This document shows, piece by piece, positions 1 to 6,754 of a stretch of DNA of 9,339 nucleotides. The translations under genes and the position numbers were made by a program. The DNA lies in assembly GCA_015661405.1 (NCBI GenBank), contig JACWMK010000072.1, forward strand, positions 1 to 9,339. Direction: 5' to 3'. The stretch's first letter is position 1. Each line of letters begins with the position of its first letter. Origin of the DNA: Methanobacterium sp. Its GTDB lineage: Archaea; Methanobacteriota; Methanobacteria; Methanobacteriales; Methanobacteriaceae. The notes under the pieces were generated by a model. That model was not told the DNA's origin, searched no databases, and worked only from the letters and a program-made list of their open reading frames with translations.

Positions 1-66
1 ATCTACAGTAACTTAACCATCTACAATTTTCTAGTAAGAGATAAGAAGTAGAAGCTCTATATTTTA

Positions 67-77
67 GATATATAAAA
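67..77 (+). promoter_or_regulatory. candidate TATA element before the 180-480 locus
   Basis: The string GATATATAAAA is a good archaeal TATA match. A transcript would start near position 97-103 and give a leader of about 80 nt before the ATG at 180. The rest of 1-179 is AT-rich; I see no gene in it on either strand. Confidence 0.3.
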
Positions 78-179
78 CTTATTAAAGGAATGATGCACAT
101 GGAATACTCTCTTATTTAGAGTAACTACTTTAACGGTACCTTTTTATTCTATTAAAGTTAATATCATTTGTGAATAACT

Positions 180-480
180 ATGTTTTCAGCAAAAGATTTT
201 GAATTAGATTGCATTAGCACAGCAGGTTTTAGATGAAGGAAATTATCCTATTCAAGAGATTACCAGTGTAAAAGATAAGAAAACCAGGATTACAGCCGGC
301 AGTGTAGATTACGAAAATGGAATGATAATGGTCCTCGTTGATTATTCATTATATCCGACTTTTTTGAATGAATATGTCAGTTTTGATGAAGGAGAACATG
401 ATAATATGCTTGATGCTGATGATATAGTTAGAAGATTAATTTTAAATCCTAATGAATACGTGGAATTACCAACATGGTAA
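180..480 (+). pseudogene. small hypothetical protein gene with one frameshift
   Basis: The ATG at 180 opens a frame that begins MFSAKDFELD and then stops after 18 codons. Dropping a single T (T210, in the TT of GATTGC) joins it to the frame that continues ALAQQVLDEG and runs without a stop to TAA at 478-480. The repaired product is 99 aa: acidic, soluble, no signal peptide, no cysteine, ending ...NEYVELPTW. The two frames meet exactly at the base in question and the composition is typical of real protein on both sides, so I read this as one gene with a +1 insertion rather than two ORFs. GTGA at 170-173, six bases before the ATG, is a plausible ribosome site. It converges with the small CxxC locus on the other strand, 7 bp between stops. 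I do not recognise the family. Either a recent pseudogene or a sequencing error. Confidence 0.5.
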
Positions 481-487
481 AATGTGA

Positions 488-618
488 TTATTGATAATCC
501 TCATGATTTGGAGGAATTGGTATTTTACACTTTTTACATTTTTTGTTGGCCTGAAGTTTTCTCTCTTGTATTTTAGATTCAATTGCCAAATGCTTACCAA
601 ACTGTTTAAGTTACTCAT
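488..618 (-). pseudogene. small CxxC (half zinc-ribbon) protein gene with one frameshift
   Basis: On the minus strand a frame ending at TAA 488-490 reads KQFGKHLAIESKIQERK, then a Lys-rich stretch with KKCKKCKIPIPPNHEDYQ at the C-terminus. It has no ATG of its own, because a TAA lies directly upstream. The ATG at 618 starts MSNL in the neighbouring frame; restoring one A in the run at 605-607 fuses them into a 43-aa protein. CKKC followed by IPIPPNH resembles the first knuckle of archaeal zinc ribbons; the second CxxC is missing, so it may also be truncated. A TTG at the LAIES position, preceded by GGTAA, is an alternative start that would give an unbroken 33-aa protein. A TATA-like element at 653-665 would put the transcript start about 15 nt before the ATG. 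Function unknown; a small nucleic-acid or protein-binding role is only a guess from the knuckle. Confidence 0.42.
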
Positions 619-648
619 TCTACTGCATGGATATCTTAAGTAACTTAA
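606..648. repeat. 10-bp inverted repeat around the start of the CxxC gene
   Basis: TTAAGTTACT at 606-615 is the exact reverse complement of AGTAACTTAA at 639-648, with 23 nt between. The second arm also lies in a 13-bp palindrome, TTAAGTAACTTAA (636-648). One arm overlaps the ATG region at 618 and the other sits between the TATA-like element (653-665) and that ATG, over the expected transcript start. This placement suits a repressor site. A third AGTAACTTAA occurs at 7-16. The sequence is AT-rich, so chance contributes. Confidence 0.4.
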
Positions 649-652
649 TTTT

Positions 653-665
653 CATTATAAATATA
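653..665 (-). promoter_or_regulatory. candidate TATA element for the CxxC gene
   Basis: On the minus strand this reads as a TTATATTTATAAT-like box. Transcription would begin roughly at 632-638, just before the ATG at 618. The element is nearly symmetrical, so direction is set only by the gene next to it. Confidence 0.3.
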
Positions 666-707
666 ATATTTATCCGGTTAATCATGGATGATAGTACTTA
701 ATTTTTT

Positions 708-1301
708 TTAGTTGATTTTTAGACTATTTACTATGGTCATGAAATCATTATGAGCATAGGGAGTCGTAGCATTTGGTGAATAGTCTAACTGGACTTCACA
801 ATAATTATTACCTTTCTTTAATACAGCTACTTCGACGTAGATGGGAGGGTCAGTTATTAAACCGTTTTCAGATGTCTGGAATATCATATCAAAACCTGTT
901 AATCCATTTATATTTAAAGTATTATTTGATAATAAATGGTAATTAGGGTACGGTGCAGATTTACTGTTAATCTGATTACTCGTATGAGCAGTGCTATACA
1001 TATTTACAAAATTATTCATATAATCAGTTAAACTCTCATTATTAGAATTTGAAGAATTTATACTTATTATTGATATATTAACTTCTCCAGAACCATTAGT
1101 TTGCACTAAAGTAGTATTATTACTTACGGTATTGATTTTCCAGTTATTAGGAGTATTAAAAGTATATGATGATGATATTCCACTAAATATTAAAGAAATC
1201 CCTACAATAAGAAATAAAGCAATAAGAGAAATGGATATAATTCCTAATTTAACTTTTAAGCTTCTTCTGCCCCACCAACCTTTTTTAACTTTTTTATCCA
1301 T
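708..1301 (-). CDS. PsbP-like, membrane-anchored extracytoplasmic protein
   Basis: Intact 197-aa protein. Residues 1-16 are basic (MDKKVKKGWWGRRSLK), 17-40 form one hydrophobic helix, and the remainder is a single Asn/Ser/Thr-rich domain that should lie outside the membrane. That domain opens with YTFNTPNNW and closes with DFMTIVNSLKIN, the pattern of PsbP/MOG1-fold proteins common in Methanobacterium, where the final 'NSF/LKI' strand is characteristic. Many N-x-S/T sequons (for example NNT, NIS, NSS, NES, NAT) suggest glycosylation. Start choice: the frame is open to a TTG at 1328 and an ATG at 1313, but a TATA element at 1331-1340 predicts transcription from about 1309, so the ATG at 1301 is the first usable start and would be almost leaderless. 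A second member of this family lies at 7481-8201. The molecular role is unknown; the PsbP name reflects fold, not photosynthesis. Confidence 0.75.
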   Translation of the reverse strand: MDKKVKKGWWGRRSLKVKLGIISISLIALFLIVGISLIFSGISSSYTFNTPNNWKINTVSNNTTLVQTNGSGEVNISIISINSSNSNNESLTDYMNNFVNMYSTAHTSNQINSKSAPYPNYHLLSNNTLNINGLTGFDMIFQTSENGLITDPPIYVEVAVLKKGNNYCEVQLDYSPNATTPYAHNDFMTIVNSLKIN

Positions 1302-1330
1302 CCCAAACCCCATCCTTATCAAAATCAAAA

Positions 1331-1340
1331 TTTTATATCA
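1331..1340 (-). promoter_or_regulatory. TATA element of the PsbP-like gene
   Basis: Minus-strand TGATATAAAA lies 30-39 nt before the ATG at 1301. The implied transcript start (about 1309) is only some 8 nt from the ATG, which argues against the upstream TTG and ATG codons. Confidence 0.45.
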
Positions 1341-1422
1341 CATATTTTTTATTTACAAATTGATAAATAATACACCTTTTAAATTATAATAATGTATTTT
1401 ATTAATTTTTAATCATATTTAA

Positions 1423-1533
1423 CTATTTTTTTATTTTAAAGAACATACTCGTTAACTGGACATTTTTGACTGCTAAGTAAAGTAATTTGTTAGCTATATA
1501 ATTAGCTTCAACTCTACAAAAGCCAACTCTCAT
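1423..1533 (-). other. weak 36-aa open reading frame in an AT-rich gap
   Basis: An ATG at 1533 opens 36 codons starting MRVGFCRVEANYIANK and ending in a Lys-rich tail before TAG. No ribosome site is visible, and a TAA lies nine bases upstream. The middle (YIANKLLYLAVKNVQL) looks more protein-like than its surroundings, so it may be the scrap of an older gene. I would not annotate it as a gene without a homologue. The rest of 1390-1645 shows nothing I can support on either strand. Confidence 0.15.
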
Positions 1534-1645
1534 ATTTGTTTACTTATCTTTTGTATTTAGAAATTTAACACCTTCCCAATAGTTGAATTAGTTAACTATT
1601 TTATTATAAACCAAGTTCAATGAATCAGATAATTTGAATAAATAT

Positions 1646-1736
1646 TTATTGATGATGATTAATACAAATTTCACATTCCCAGGTAGGTTCTATTAAATTC
1701 ATTTGTAGGTACTATCATCCTTGGTACTTGACCCAT
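1646..1736 (-). pseudogene. remnant of a small CxxC/HH protein, one frameshift
   Basis: On the minus strand the ATG at 1736 begins MGQVPRMIVPTNEF and would run on to a stop at 1671. Removing one base of the TT at 1693-1694 moves the reading into the frame IEPTWECEICINHHQ, ending at TAA 1646-1648. The repaired peptide is 29 aa with Cys-x2-Cys followed by His-His, a possible metal site. The first frame is also open upstream of the ATG for about 15 codons back to a stop near 1784, so the original may have been longer at its N-terminus. No ribosome site or promoter stands out. I take it as a gene fragment; family not recognised. The two readable pieces meeting within a few bases are the main support. 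Confidence 0.3.
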
Positions 1737-1864
1737 TCTCAGCTTTAAATAATAGGAACAAGTAAGCAAATGAATGTTATTTTAAAAATTTTAAATTTAA
1801 ATATAAAGTTTTTCAAATATTTTCAAATAAAATTTAATTAAATTAATAAACAAGATTCAACTTA

Positions 1865-1874
1865 AAATATAAAA
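1865..1874 (+). promoter_or_regulatory. candidate TATA element of the histidine kinase
   Basis: AAATATAAAA, preceded by CTTA, predicts transcription from about 1895 and a leader of some 15-20 nt before the ATG at 1913. The surrounding 1780-1900 is almost pure A/T and contains other TATA-like strings (for example near 1799-1808), so the choice is tentative. Confidence 0.35.
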
Positions 1875-1912
1875 TATTAAATCTCAAAAGAATATTTTTA
1901 TGGAATTTAACT

Positions 1913-4900
1913 ATGACTAACCCTGACGAAATAAATAAAAAATTTAATTATTCTTCAGAAATGTTATCTGCTATTTTTGAACTGAATCCGGACGCTATTG
2001 TTCTAACGACAGTATCTAATGGTAAAATTATCGATTGTAATCAAGAATTTCTGAACCTAAACGGTTATTCACGAGAAGAAGTAATTGGACATACCGTAGT
2101 GGATCTTAATTTGTATAGTTTAGAGGAACGCCAAGCCTATATTAACAACATCCAGAGTAAAAAGACCATATCTGATTATGAAATGGAATACTTGCAAAAA
2201 GATGGCTCATCTATATACATTCTTTATTCCGCCCGAATAATCACCGTTAACGGAGAACAACTAATATTAAACGTGGGTAAAAACATCACCGAACGTAAAA
2301 AAGCGGAAGAAGCCTTGAAAAAAAACGAAACCCGCTTAAGTGCCTATATAAAAGCCAGTTCTGATGTAGTATATCGTATGAGTTCAGATTGGAGTGGGAT
2401 GTACCAGTTGCGAGGGAAAGATTTCATTCCTGATACATGTAGTCCAAGCAGCATTTGGATGAATAAGTATATTCATCCAGATGACCAGCAATATGTTCAA
2501 GAAGTTATAAAAGAGGCTATACGAACCAAGAGCATTTTTGAGTTAGAACACCGAGTTTTACAAATTGATGGTACTTTGGGGTGGACATTTTCACGAGCTA
2601 TTCCAATACTCGATGAAAATGGAGAGATTATTGAATGGTTCGGCGCTGCAACAGACATCACTGAACAAAAAAAAGCTGAAAAACGTGAGCAGGAGTTATT
2701 GGAGAAGGAAAAACAGCTTACAGAGGAACTTCAATCATCAAATGAAGAATTACAATCCACTACTAAGGAACTTCAAGAGAGCAATGAAAAGCTAAATAAA
2801 AGTTTAGAAGAGTTGAGTAAATCCGAGAGTCTTTTAAGTTCAATAACGAATTCATCATCTGATGTAATTTATATTAAAGACCGTCAGAGTCGTTGGATAT
2901 TTGCTAATCCGGCTTTAGAACATTTTATAGGTAGAAATGCTGATGAATTATTGGGGAAAAATGACCTTGAAATTTATTCAGATCCAGAAATAGGAAAGAC
3001 AATATTAGAGAATGACAGTAAAATCATGGACTCCGGTAAAGAAGAAATTTTGGAGGAAGTTGTTGAAGCTCAAGACGGAATGCATTCGTTTATTTCTGTT
3101 AAAACACCACGTTTCAATAGGGAAGGTCAAGTTATAGGGATAATAGGAATCTCCCATGATATCACCAAACGAAAAAAGGCCGAAGAAGCACTGCACAAAA
3201 GTCAGACAGAACTTAAAAGAGCCCAACAAATTGCCCATATAGGAAGTTGGACTTGGGACATCATTGCAGATAAAGTAACATGGTCTGATGAATCTTATCA
3301 TATATATGGATTGGCCCCTGGAGAAGTAGAACCAAGTTATGAACTATTTTTAAAATTTATTGTGCCAGAAGATAGAGAAAGAGTTGATCAAGAAGTAAAA
3401 GAAGCTATAGATGTAGGTAAGAAGTACAATATTACATATAATATTATACGTCAAGATGGTATCCATAGAATTGTTACAAGTGAAAATGATTTTATTACAG
3501 ATGATTCAGGTAAAGTCATCAAGATGTATGGTACCAATCAAGATATAACTGAACGAAAAAAAGCGGAAGAAGCTCTTAATCAAAGTCAAAAATTGTTGTA
3601 TGATATAATCAATGGTTTTCCATCTCCTATTTTTGTTAAAGACATTGAAGGCCGGTTTTTAATAATCAATAACAAATTAGAGGAATTACTTGGAGTTAAA
3701 AATGAAGAATTAAAGGGTAAAACTGATTATGATCTCATCACTAAGGAACTAGCGGAAGATTATAGGGCTAATGACCAGAAAGTGCTTGAAGAAGGAAAGG
3801 CGATGACTATTGAAGAAGAAGCAGATTTGATTGATGGACATCATACTTTTATTGCAAACAAATTCCCCATCTATGACATTAACGGTAAACCTTATGGAGT
3901 AGGCTCTATTTCCACCGACATTACCGAACGCAAACTTTTAGAAGAAAAAATCCAAAAGTTGGCGGATGTTGTGGAATCTTCAAATGATGCAATTATAACT
4001 AAATCCCTCGAAGGAATTATTACTAGCTGGAATAAGGGAGCAGAAAAAATTTATGATTATAACGCTGAAGAAGTCATCGGACAGAATATTTCAATATTGG
4101 CTCCAAATTCCCTTAAAGACGAAATATCACAGTTAATTGAAAAAATTAAACAGGGAAAACAAATAGAACATTATGAGACTTTGAGGGTAAAAAAGAACGG
4201 TACATTAATAAATGTTTCTATAACTCTTTCCCCTATCTTTGACGCTTCAGGTAAATTAATTGCCATCTCAACTATTGCTAGAGACATCACTGAGAATAAA
4301 AAAGCGGAAGAAAAAACGCAGGAATTACTGGAGAAGTTACAATCTTCTGAAGAAGAGTTAACAGCTTCCAATGAAGAATTACAGGCCACTAGTGAAGAAC
4401 TTAAAACTACAAATGAAGAGCTTCATTTGCAAATGGATTTTGAAGTGGCTGCTAAAAGAGAGTTAGAAGAAATTGCAATTAAATTAAGAATTTCAAATAA
4501 GGAGCTGGAGCAGTTCGCTTATGTTGCTTCACATGATTTACAGGAACCATTGAGGATGGTTACCAGTTTCACCCAATTGTTAGAGCGTCGATATAAAAAC
4601 AAATTGGATAAGGAAGCTGATGAATATATTGGCTTCATTGTTGAGGGCAGTAAGCGTATGAAGTATTTAATTGATGATTTATTAGAGTTTTCACGACTTA
4701 ACACCCAATCTCGCGAATTTGAATCAGTTTTATTAAAAATCACTTTAGAAGATGTTTTAAGAAATTTAACTGCATCAATAACTGAGAATAATGCTCAAAT
4801 TACCCATGACCCGTTACCCGCTATAAGGGGTGACCCGTCTCAAATCAATCAGTTATTACAAAATTTAATAACAAACGCTATTAAATTCCATGGTGATGAA

Positions 4901-5164
4901 CCACCTAAAATTCATATTTCTGCTGAGGAATCTAATGGTGAATGGATAATCGCTGTAAGTGATGAAGGTATAGGAATTGACCCTGAACATCAGGAACAAA
5001 TTTTCAGAATCTTTAAAAGACTTCATACACGTGAAGAATATGCAGGAACAGGTATCGGTTTAGCCATCTGTAAACGAATTATTGACAAACATAATGGACA
5101 AATCTGGGTAGAATCCGAGCTGGGTAAAGGATCAACCTTCTACTTTACCATCCCTAAAAATTAA
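1913..5164 (+). CDS. six-PAS soluble sensor histidine kinase
   Basis: 1083-aa kinase that would autophosphorylate on histidine in response to signals read by its PAS domains. No membrane helix, so cytoplasmic. In order: PAS1 about 15-128, PAS2 140-251, coiled coil 252-306, PAS3 308-420, PAS4 433-548, PAS5 558-673, PAS6 680-795, coiled coil 796-866, then HisKA and HATPase. Each PAS ends in a DIT-type PAC motif (NIT at 124-126; D248, D416, D544, D669, D791), usually followed by ERKKAEEAL. The HisKA box is ASHDLQEPLR with phospho-acceptor H874. The ATPase has the N-box (N988), G1 box DEGIGI (D1017) and G2 box GTGIGL (from G1045). All catalytic residues are present. No receiver domain is fused and no response regulator lies in the window. 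PAS ligands cannot be told: no LOV cysteine motif and no FixL-type heme histidine in PAS6. The ATG at 1913 is the first in frame; only a weak GGAA precedes it. PAS2 and the HisKA type are widespread in bacterial kinases, so ancient transfer is likely. Confidence 0.96.
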   Translation: MTNPDEINKKFNYSSEMLSAIFELNPDAIVLTTVSNGKIIDCNQEFLNLNGYSREEVIGHTVVDLNLYSLEERQAYINNIQSKKTISDYEMEYLQKDGSSIYILYSARIITVNGEQLILNVGKNITERKKAEEALKKNETRLSAYIKASSDVVYRMSSDWSGMYQLRGKDFIPDTCSPSSIWMNKYIHPDDQQYVQEVIKEAIRTKSIFELEHRVLQIDGTLGWTFSRAIPILDENGEIIEWFGAATDITEQKKAEKREQELLEKEKQLTEELQSSNEELQSTTKELQESNEKLNKSLEELSKSESLLSSITNSSSDVIYIKDRQSRWIFANPALEHFIGRNADELLGKNDLEIYSDPEIGKTILENDSKIMDSGKEEILEEVVEAQDGMHSFISVKTPRFNREGQVIGIIGISHDITKRKKAEEALHKSQTELKRAQQIAHIGSWTWDIIADKVTWSDESYHIYGLAPGEVEPSYELFLKFIVPEDRERVDQEVKEAIDVGKKYNITYNIIRQDGIHRIVTSENDFITDDSGKVIKMYGTNQDITERKKAEEALNQSQKLLYDIINGFPSPIFVKDIEGRFLIINNKLEELLGVKNEELKGKTDYDLITKELAEDYRANDQKVLEEGKAMTIEEEADLIDGHHTFIANKFPIYDINGKPYGVGSISTDITERKLLEEKIQKLADVVESSNDAIITKSLEGIITSWNKGAEKIYDYNAEEVIGQNISILAPNSLKDEISQLIEKIKQGKQIEHYETLRVKKNGTLINVSITLSPIFDASGKLIAISTIARDITENKKAEEKTQELLEKLQSSEEELTASNEELQATSEELKTTNEELHLQMDFEVAAKRELEEIAIKLRISNKELEQFAYVASHDLQEPLRMVTSFTQLLERRYKNKLDKEADEYIGFIVEGSKRMKYLIDDLLEFSRLNTQSREFESVLLKITLEDVLRNLTASITENNAQITHDPLPAIRGDPSQINQLLQNLITNAIKFHGDEPPKIHISAEESNGEWIIAVSDEGIGIDPEHQEQIFRIFKRLHTREEYAGTGIGLAICKRIIDKHNGQIWVESELGKGSTFYFTIPKN

Positions 5165-5191
5165 TAATCTTATTTATATTAATCATTACAA

Positions 5192-5200
5192 TTTTTTTTT
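5192..5200 (+). terminator. oligo-T terminator after the kinase gene
   Basis: Nine consecutive T residues begin 27 nt after the kinase stop codon, with no G/C stem before them. This is the usual archaeal form of termination signal. Confidence 0.6.
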
Positions 5201-5405
5201 AATTAATTCCATGCTATTCTTTTTTAATATAAATTAGCTGAAGTGGAGAATTTTTAATTAATTTACCTCCAATTAAGGATTAATTAATAAAAAAATTTAA
5301 GATTTACTAATTGTTTTGTCATTCCGATAGTATAATATAGAGTCTAAGAAGCAATCGCTGAATAGGGAGAGATTTCATTAAAAAAAAACCATGGAAGAAT
5401 CTGAA

Positions 5406-5464
5406 GACCATTATTTTAAACCAATATACACTGACACTGATGGTTTCCATGTAATATAATGGTC
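5406..5464. repeat. 59-nt two-stage stem-loop
   Basis: GACCATTAT (5406-5414) pairs perfectly with ATAATGGTC (5456-5464); inside it AAACCA (5418-5423) pairs with TGGTTT (5441-5446), leaving a 17-nt loop. A 22-codon frame starting at ATG 5391 (MEESEDHYFKPIYTDTDGFH, then two more residues) runs through it and may be the scrap of a gene that entered through the A9 run at 5380-5388, but I cannot support it as coding. Elsewhere in 5201-5550 I see only A/T-rich repeats of TTAATTAAT and no gene. Confidence 0.35.
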
Positions 5465-5553
5465 AAATTTAGATTAAAAAGAAAAATAGTTTGCTAATTA
5501 CTCTCAATTTTTATTAATTGATAATACTTATATATGGTTTTTTTATATCAAAT

Positions 5554-5810
5554 TTAAAAAAAAATGTTACCCTCTATAATTGGTTTTAGCGTATTTACAT
5601 AATACACTTGCTAACATACTATTCCAATGATTTCCACCTTAAACAACTCCATTTTTCTAAATAAGCCTAATCAACCATAAATTTCTTTTTGTCTAAATTC
5701 TTCAACATCATCTAAATTCATATATCAAATTCTTCCAATTTAACTTTAACCACAGCATTAAAATGGCTCGAAAAAGCACACCAAATAATAATAAAAATAT
5801 GAACACACAT
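5554..5810 (-). pseudogene. possible decayed gene downstream of the ICMT-family gene
   Basis: On the minus strand an ATG at 5810 gives 30 codons: a hydrophobic start (MCVHIFIIIIW) and a charged end (VKVKLEEFDI), stopping in an ATGA overlap with a second frame that begins MNLDDVEEFRQKEIYG. That second frame then meets TGA at 5671-5673 and TAG at 5611-5613 but remains readable to 5554. The density of stops is lower than chance would give at this base composition, and the charged stretches look coded. No ribosome site is seen. It lies 22 nt after the methyltransferase stop on the same strand. It could be a broken small membrane protein or just AT-rich noise. Confidence 0.2.
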
Positions 5811-5831
5811 AAGGACAAGAGCGTTAACTTA

Positions 5832-6635
5832 TTATAAAATGTATGGAATGAGTCTTTTAGTCCTCTTCATATAATCAATATACTCATCTCCAAGTTCAGT
5901 AACCAATAGTTTCTCTTCTACGTGTATACGGTAGCCGTAAGCCAAACTAAGTATTAAAAGCGTTATAAGGACAGCTCCCCATGATTGTAAAGCTAATCCC
6001 AAACCAATTAAAATCAATAAACCTCCCGTATAAGATGGATGCCGTATTAACTTATAAGGACCATTATCCACTACTTCCTGATCCTTCTGAATATTTATTG
6101 TTGGCGAGAAAAAACGCCCTAAAAAAGCAATTGACAATTGTCTGATAATAATCCCCAGGATCATTGAGATTATACCCAGATAAAAAGCCCAGCTAGGTAA
6201 TAAAGCAATGTTATACCCTGCAAATGAAAAAACAACTATAATGGAAATAAATGTACTTAATATTATTAATAAGGCAGATCCTTTATCTTCCTTCATTATT
6301 TTAGGCCCATGACGGGGTGAGCGATGAATTACATTTGCTCCCACAATTGAAATTAAATATATTAAAATAAATATCGATGAAACGATGCCCGGATAAAAAG
6401 CCCAGTTAGATGATAATGTAATGTTAGACCCATTTAAATAAAAAAAAGCTGTAATGATTATAAATATGATTACCCCTATCAAAATGGATGATCCTATATC
6501 TCTCTTCTTTATTTTAGTGCTATAACGGCGCGTGCGGGGAATTACGTTTGATTCCAAAATTTCAATAAAAACCATGAAAAATATACTAAATAGAACATCA
6601 AAGTTGTTTATAATTGATGAAAATGCCTGTATCAT
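5832..6635 (-). CDS. ICMT-family membrane methyltransferase with duplicated N-terminal half
   Basis: 267-aa integral membrane protein. The C-terminal part (about 175-267) carries the signature of the isoprenylcysteine carboxylmethyltransferase/phospholipid methyltransferase family: NGPYKLIRHPSYTGG at 191-205 with the RHPxY motif at 198-202, then a hydrophobic hairpin (206-235), RIHVEEKLL with the EE pair at 240-241, GDEYIDYMKRT and a final RLIP. These bind S-adenosylmethionine and the head group at the membrane face. An archaeal relative from Methanosarcina has a known structure; the natural substrate in archaea is unknown. Residues 30-87 and 101-158 are a gapless tandem duplication (offset 71 residues, 28 of 58 identical by hand count), each with N-V-I...R...K-I-x-K-x-D-x-G-S, then a helix, then WAFY. 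This makes the protein longer than typical relatives of roughly 150-200 aa. GTGA precedes the ATG by six bases, and a TATA element lies 50-58 nt upstream. Confidence 0.88.
   Translation of the reverse strand: MIQAFSSIINNFDVLFSIFFMVFIEILESNVIPRTRRYSTKIKKRDIGSSILIGVIIFIIITAFFYLNGSNITLSSNWAFYPGIVSSIFILIYLISIVGANVIHRSPRHGPKIMKEDKGSALLIILSTFISIIVVFSFAGYNIALLPSWAFYLGIISMILGIIIRQLSIAFLGRFFSPTINIQKDQEVVDNGPYKLIRHPSYTGGLLILIGLGLALQSWGAVLITLLILSLAYGYRIHVEEKLLVTELGDEYIDYMKRTKRLIPYIL
6162..6548 (-). repeat. internal tandem duplication inside the ICMT-family gene
   Basis: Two in-frame copies, 6375-6548 and 6162-6335, offset by exactly 213 bp. The DNA is still recognisably similar (for example both contain ATAAAAAGCCCAG), while the proteins are about half identical, so the duplication is not recent. 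Confidence 0.75.
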
Positions 6636-6680
6636 AAAAATTCACTTTCACGCTTTTTACTAGTCCCATTAATTTAATGA

Positions 6681-6696
6681 ACCATATTTATATGGT
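6681..6696 (-). promoter_or_regulatory. TATA element inside a 16-bp dyad before the ICMT-family gene
   Basis: ACCATATTTATATGGT has perfect 7-bp arms around a TT centre. Read on the minus strand its core ATATAAATA is a TATA box that would start transcription near 6660, 25 nt before the ATG at 6635. A dyad embracing a TATA box could let a dimeric repressor block TBP binding. Confidence 0.5.
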
Positions 6697-6754
6697 ATTA
6701 ATACCCTGCTACACTCTACATGATTATAATAGTTAATATCAGATTAATATTATA

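Noticed and set aside
484..576. GTG-started 30-codon plus-strand frame after the first pseudogene
   Set aside because: It is antisense to the CxxC locus, whose cysteine knuckle and Lys-rich text are more convincing.
1302..1328. Upstream TTG/ATG starts for the PsbP-like protein
   Set aside because: They lie at or before the transcript start implied by the TATA element at 1331-1340.
1132..1389. 85-codon plus-strand frame
   Set aside because: It lies antisense to the start of the intact PsbP-like gene and its promoter; composition is that of a shadow.
3966..4298. PAS6 as a FixL-type heme sensor
   Set aside because: The overall text resembles that PAS branch, but the helix after ILAPNS lacks the histidine needed to hold heme.
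2565..4743. Open frames of 72-98 codons inside the kinase (2565-2795 +, 3005-3301 -, 4171-4389 -, 4519-4743 -)
   Set aside because: All are overlapped by the confidently coded six-PAS kinase and show no domain of their own.
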